This document shows, piece by piece, positions 5,910 to 8,284 of a stretch of DNA of 8,284 bases. The DNA lies in assembly GCA_016178435.1 (NCBI GenBank), contig JACOTK010000171.1:1-8284 (forward strand). The letters are read 5' to 3'. Under the pieces are notes generated by a model. The model was not told where the DNA came from and did no database searches. It worked only from the letters and a program-made list of their open reading frames with translations. Within the stretch, counting starts at the first letter, position 1. Every line of letters starts with the position of its first letter. The position numbers and the translations under genes were made by a program. The stretch comes from Actinomycetota bacterium. Its GTDB lineage: Bacteria; Actinomycetota; Acidimicrobiia; Acidimicrobiales; CADCSY01.

Positions 5910-6095
5910 GTGAAAAAGGGTCGTCATCGGCGCTTCGAAGAAGCCCGGGCCATTAAGCACACCTCTGTCGAGATTCGTCTCGATGACGAGGGTTTTCGCG
6001 CGCTGGAGCCGTGCCCGGAGTGCGGCACCCAGCCGGGTGACGAACATGCCTCGTGGTGTTTGCACGACGAAGAGGAAGACCCCTCACCTTCCTGA
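5910..6095 (+). CDS. Small CCHC-type putative metal-binding protein, function unknown
   Basis: From GTG 5910 this encodes 61 residues: a basic N-terminus (K/R/H-rich over residues 2-8), a charged middle, and 'CPECGTQPGDEHASWC' with C35, C38, H46 and C50, then an acidic tail. The pattern C-x2-C-x7-H-x3-C would suit a single zinc site. GTG 5910 is chosen because GGGAGAG (5898-5904) lies 5 bases upstream, a good Shine-Dalgarno sequence; TTG 5871 would add 13 residues and lacks one. The gene ends 44 bases before typA and is probably cotranscribed with it. I do not recognise the family. A nucleic-acid or ribosome-related role is only suggested by the zinc-knuckle-like pattern, basic start and neighbour. 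Confidence 0.68.
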   Translation: MKKGRHRRFEEARAIKHTSVEIRLDDEGFRALEPCPECGTQPGDEHASWCLHDEEEDPSPS

Positions 6096-6105
6096 CTGAC
6101 GTCAG
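6096..6105. repeat. Perfect 10-bp palindrome CTGACGTCAG upstream of typA
   Basis: A perfect palindrome sits immediately after the stop of the small gene and 34 bases before the typA start. It has no loop and no T-run, so it is not a terminator. It could be a protein-binding site or chance. Confidence 0.25.
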
Positions 6106-6139
6106 CCCCACCCACCCCCGAAACCTGGAAAACCAACCT

Positions 6140-7984
6140 GTGTCCTCCACCCCTTTGAGTTCGGAAGACGTCGCACCGCGCCCTTTGCGCAACGTTGCGG
6201 TTGTCGCCCACGTCGATCACGGCAAGACCACCTTGATCGACACCATCCTTCGTGCCACCGGGGTGTTCGCCGCCCATGAGGCTGTTGTCGATCGTATTCT
6301 CGATTCGAACGATCAGGAGCGGGAACGTGGCATCACCATCTTGGCCAAGGTGGCATCGGTGCACTGGAAGGGGATCAAGATCAACCTGGTCGACACCCCC
6401 GGCCACGCTGACTTCGGAGGCGAGGTGGAGCGCGCTCTGACTTTGGTCGACGGTGTCCTGCTCCTGGTCGACGCCGCGGAGGGCCCTCTGCCTCAGACCC
6501 GGTATGTCCTTTCGAAGGCCGTTGCACTCGATCTGCCTGCGGTCGTGGTGCTCAACAAGGTCGATCGATCGGATGCGAGGGCGGAGGAGGTGTTGAACGA
6601 GATCTACGAGCTGTTTGTCGATCTCGAGGTCCCCGATCACCACATCGAGTTCCCCGTTGTCTCGGCGATCGCCCGCGAGGGGCGGTCGATGCTTGGGGTT
6701 GGCATGCCCGACGCCGGTGCCGATCTGGCACCGCTGCTCGACAGTCTCGTCGCGACCGTTCCTGCCCCCCTTGGGGACCCGAAGGGTCCGCTGCAGGCGC
6801 TCGTCACCAATCTCGATGCCTCGGAGTACCTCGGTCGTCTCGCCATCGGCAGGGTGGTGCGGGGAACGATGCGAGCGAACGGCCCGGTCATGTTGATGAA
6901 GGAGACCGAGAACTCGACGGTTGCACGAAAGCCGTCCCAGCTCCTGGGGGTGGAGGGTCTGGGCCGCGTGCAGGTGGACCAGATCGAAGCCGGCGACCTG
7001 TTCGTGCTGGCCGGATTTCCCGAGATCGAGATCGGCGATACGGTTGCCGACCCGGCGAATCTCGACCCGCTGCCTCGCCTGTCGGTTGACGAACCCGTGT
7101 TGCGCATGACGTTCGGCGTCAACACCTCGCCGTTGTCGGGCCGTGATGGAAGCTACGTGACCTCCCGTCATCTTCGTGAGCGCCTGGAGCGCGAGATCCT
7201 CGGCAACGTGGCCATCAAGGTGGAGGAGACGGAGTCGCCCGACGTCCTCCAGGTCGCCGGGCGAGGTGAGCTTCAGCTGGCGGTGCTGATCGAGTCGATG
7301 CGTCGGGAGGGCTACGAGCTCGAGGTGAGTCGTCCCGAGGTCGTGACCCGCGAAATCGACGGCCGGCGTCATGAGCCCCTGGAGGAGGGTACGGCGGACG
7401 TTCCCGATGAGCACGTGGGAACGGTGACGCAATCCCTGGCTCCCCGAAAGGGCCAAGTGGTCGACATGCGTCCCGGGTATCCGGGCCGAACCATCGTGAC
7501 CTTCGAGGCTCCGGCCCGCGGATTGATCGGCCTGCGAACCGAGTTGCTCACCTCGACGAGAGGAACGATCCTGCTGCACACCCGGCATCGGGGATGGGTG
7601 CCCTGGGTCGGCGAGCTTCCAACCCGGCGAGGTGGCGCCATGGTCGCCGATCGATCGGGTGTCACCACGGCGTACGCGCTCGACAACCTGCAACTTCGCG
7701 GTGAGCTGGTGGTAGGTCCCGGTGAGGTGACCTATGAAGGCATGATCGTGGGCGAATCGAGCCGTCCGGGCGACATGGTCGTCAATGCGGTGCGCGAGAA
7801 GCAGAAGACCAACATCCGAACCCATGCTGCCGACGACGCCATCAAGTTGACCCCACCGAAGCCCCTCACCATCGAGACCTCGATCGAGCTGATCGCCGAC
7901 GACGAGTTGGTCGAGGTGACGCCAACGGCTTTACGCATCCGCAAGCGAAAGCTCAAGGAGCAGGACCGCCGTCGCGGCAGGTGA
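6140..7984 (+). CDS. typA: Ribosome-associated translational GTPase TypA/BipA
   Basis: TypA (BipA) is an EF-G-like GTPase that binds the 70S ribosome and aids ribosome assembly and adaptation to cold or other stress. The product from GTG 6140 has 614 residues, within the usual 600-635. The G domain shows G1 'AHVDHGKTT' (residues 23-31), G2 'ERGITI', G3 'DTPGHADFGGEVER', G4 'NKVDR' and a G5-like 'VVSAIA'. The EF-Tu-like domain 2, EF-G-like domain III ('GRGELQLAVLIESMRREGYE') and domain V follow. The BipA-specific C-terminal domain is present, with 'ARGLIGLRTELLTSTRGT', 'YEGMIVGESSRPGDMVVN' and 'DDELVEVTPTALRIRKR'. The start at 6140 gives a normal N-terminus; an in-frame GTG at 6053 lies inside the preceding gene. 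The Shine-Dalgarno sequence is weak (GGAA about 10 bases upstream), so coupling to the small upstream gene is possible. Confidence 0.96.
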   Translation: MSSTPLSSEDVAPRPLRNVAVVAHVDHGKTTLIDTILRATGVFAAHEAVVDRILDSNDQERERGITILAKVASVHWKGIKINLVDTPGHADFGGEVERALTLVDGVLLLVDAAEGPLPQTRYVLSKAVALDLPAVVVLNKVDRSDARAEEVLNEIYELFVDLEVPDHHIEFPVVSAIAREGRSMLGVGMPDAGADLAPLLDSLVATVPAPLGDPKGPLQALVTNLDASEYLGRLAIGRVVRGTMRANGPVMLMKETENSTVARKPSQLLGVEGLGRVQVDQIEAGDLFVLAGFPEIEIGDTVADPANLDPLPRLSVDEPVLRMTFGVNTSPLSGRDGSYVTSRHLRERLEREILGNVAIKVEETESPDVLQVAGRGELQLAVLIESMRREGYELEVSRPEVVTREIDGRRHEPLEEGTADVPDEHVGTVTQSLAPRKGQVVDMRPGYPGRTIVTFEAPARGLIGLRTELLTSTRGTILLHTRHRGWVPWVGELPTRRGGAMVADRSGVTTAYALDNLQLRGELVVGPGEVTYEGMIVGESSRPGDMVVNAVREKQKTNIRTHAADDAIKLTPPKPLTIETSIELIADDELVEVTPTALRIRKRKLKEQDRRRGR

Positions 7985-7990
7985 GCCGGT

Positions 7991-7996
7991 TACACT
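7991..7996 (+). promoter_or_regulatory. Putative -10 box (TACACT) for the last gene
   Basis: TACACT matches TANNNT and begins 6 bases after the typA stop codon. Transcription would start near 8003, giving a 5' leader of about 12 bases to ATG 8015 or about 48 bases to ATG 8051. No -35 match was seen. It suggests the last gene has its own promoter rather than relying on typA readthrough. Confidence 0.3.
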
Positions 7997-8005
7997 GAGT
8001 ACCGT

Positions 8006-8044
8006 CCCCCCGACATGGAGATGGCGGGGGCTCGTCTCGGGGGG
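8006..8044 (+). promoter_or_regulatory. Alternative hairpins from one C-run and two G-runs near the last gene's start
   Basis: CCCCCCGA (8006-8013) can pair perfectly over 8 bp with TCGGGGGG (8037-8044), or over 6 bp (8007-8012) with CGGGGG (8025-8030). The second G-run ends 6 bases before ATG 8051 and is the only Shine-Dalgarno-like sequence there. The two structures exclude each other. It might act as a typA terminator without a T-tract, or affect translation of the last gene. Confidence 0.3.
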
Positions 8045-8050
8045 TCGACG

Positions 8051-8284
8051 ATGTGGGGATGGTCACGGCAGCTCTTCACCCGTCCCAGGCGCCTCGTCGG
8101 CCCAGTGTTGGTCGGCGCCATCCCTCTGGTCGCAGCGACCTTGTCGATGGGTGGGCGAGGTGGTGGCGAACCCGCCGAGAAGGTTCTCACGCGCCTGCCG
8201 GTGACCTCGACCACCTCCACAACGACCACCACGACCGAGCTCGCGACCACGACGACCGCAGCGACGGTGCCTCCGACGGTGCCC
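8051..8284 (+). CDS. Membrane-anchored or secreted protein with Thr-rich linker, 3' end outside window
   Basis: The first 78 residues are visible. A basic N-terminus (R6, R11, R13, R14) precedes one hydrophobic helix at about 15-33 ('LVGPVLVGAIPLVAATLSM'). A Gly-rich stretch and then a low-complexity Thr/Ser/Ala/Pro spacer run to the window edge. This is the layout of a signal anchor or uncleaved signal peptide followed by a flexible extracytoplasmic linker that normally leads to a cell-wall or enzyme domain, for example a peptidase, amidase or L,D-transpeptidase. That domain is outside the window, so no function can be named. ATG 8051 is chosen because a G-run lies 6 bases upstream; in-frame ATGs at 8015 and 8021 would add 12 or 10 residues. 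Confidence 0.62.
   Translation, partial: MWGWSRQLFTRPRRLVGPVLVGAIPLVAATLSMGGRGGGEPAEKVLTRLPVTSTTSTTTTTTELATTTTAATVPPTVP
8203..8284 (+). repeat. Thr-rich low-complexity coding repeat
   Basis: Runs of ACC/ACG/ACA codons encode Thr stretches. At the end, CGACGGTGCC occurs at 8262-8271 and 8274-8283, a 12-base tandem unit encoding T-V-P repeats. Such tracts are prone to length change by slippage. The repeat may continue past the window. Confidence 0.7.

Noticed and set aside
5924..7825. Very long open frame antisense to typA (633 codons)
   Set aside because: It covers the typA coding strand, is rich in His, Arg, Asp and Gln as expected for the antisense of GC-rich codons, and shows no domain motif.
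7990..8250. Minus-strand open frame over the last partial gene
   Set aside because: Its Val/Glu runs are the complement of Thr-codon repeats; the plus frame has a signal-anchor and linker layout.

Overview
This is a GC-rich, densely packed chromosomal window, most likely from an actinobacterium and plausibly from the class Acidimicrobiia. The best lineage marker is an intact DUF3151 protein, a family essentially confined to Actinomycetota. Short intergenic gaps, GTG/TTG starts, leaderless-type promoters and a threonine-rich linker in a membrane-anchored protein all fit. The class assignment is inference; there is no rRNA or tRNA in the window to test it. I see no mobile element, phage gene or CRISPR array, and no gene-free stretch longer than about 120 bases.

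Layout, left to right. (1) 1-318: the 3' end of a gene resembling the C-terminal helical repeat region of SirB1-type transglutaminase-like proteins. (2) 371-2628: pyruvate kinase overlapping an alpha/beta hydrolase by a GTGA start/stop junction, probably one transcript. (3) 2653-2973, minus strand: a small two-helix membrane protein with a cysteine cluster, convergent with the hydrolase and divergent from the next operon. (4) 3074-5791: DUF3151 protein, MobA-like molybdenum cofactor nucleotidyltransferase, single-domain rhodanese and ribonuclease D, tightly spaced and probably cotranscribed. (5) 5910-7984: a 61-residue protein with a CCHC-type metal-binding pattern followed by the ribosome-associated GTPase TypA/BipA. 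(6) 8051-end: the start of a secreted or membrane-anchored protein with a Thr-rich spacer, cut by the window end.

Most of the content is housekeeping: glycolysis (pyruvate kinase), Moco maturation (MobA, perhaps with sulfur handling by the rhodanese), RNA 3' processing (RNase D) and ribosome assembly or stress adaptation (TypA). I do not see a clear new defence or mobile system. The points most worth checking are: pyruvate kinase has the K+-independent signature (Leu/Lys in place of Thr/Glu) and has also lost the Asn and Ser of the usual N-F-S-H-G motif; mobA has no ATG/GTG/TTG that includes its essential nucleotide-binding loop, and lies in the same frame as the preceding gene, separated from it by one TGA; three putative transcription-unit heads share a GG-TANNNT box 6-7 bases before the start codon, suggesting leaderless mRNAs; and a C-run before the last gene can pair with either of two G-runs around its start.
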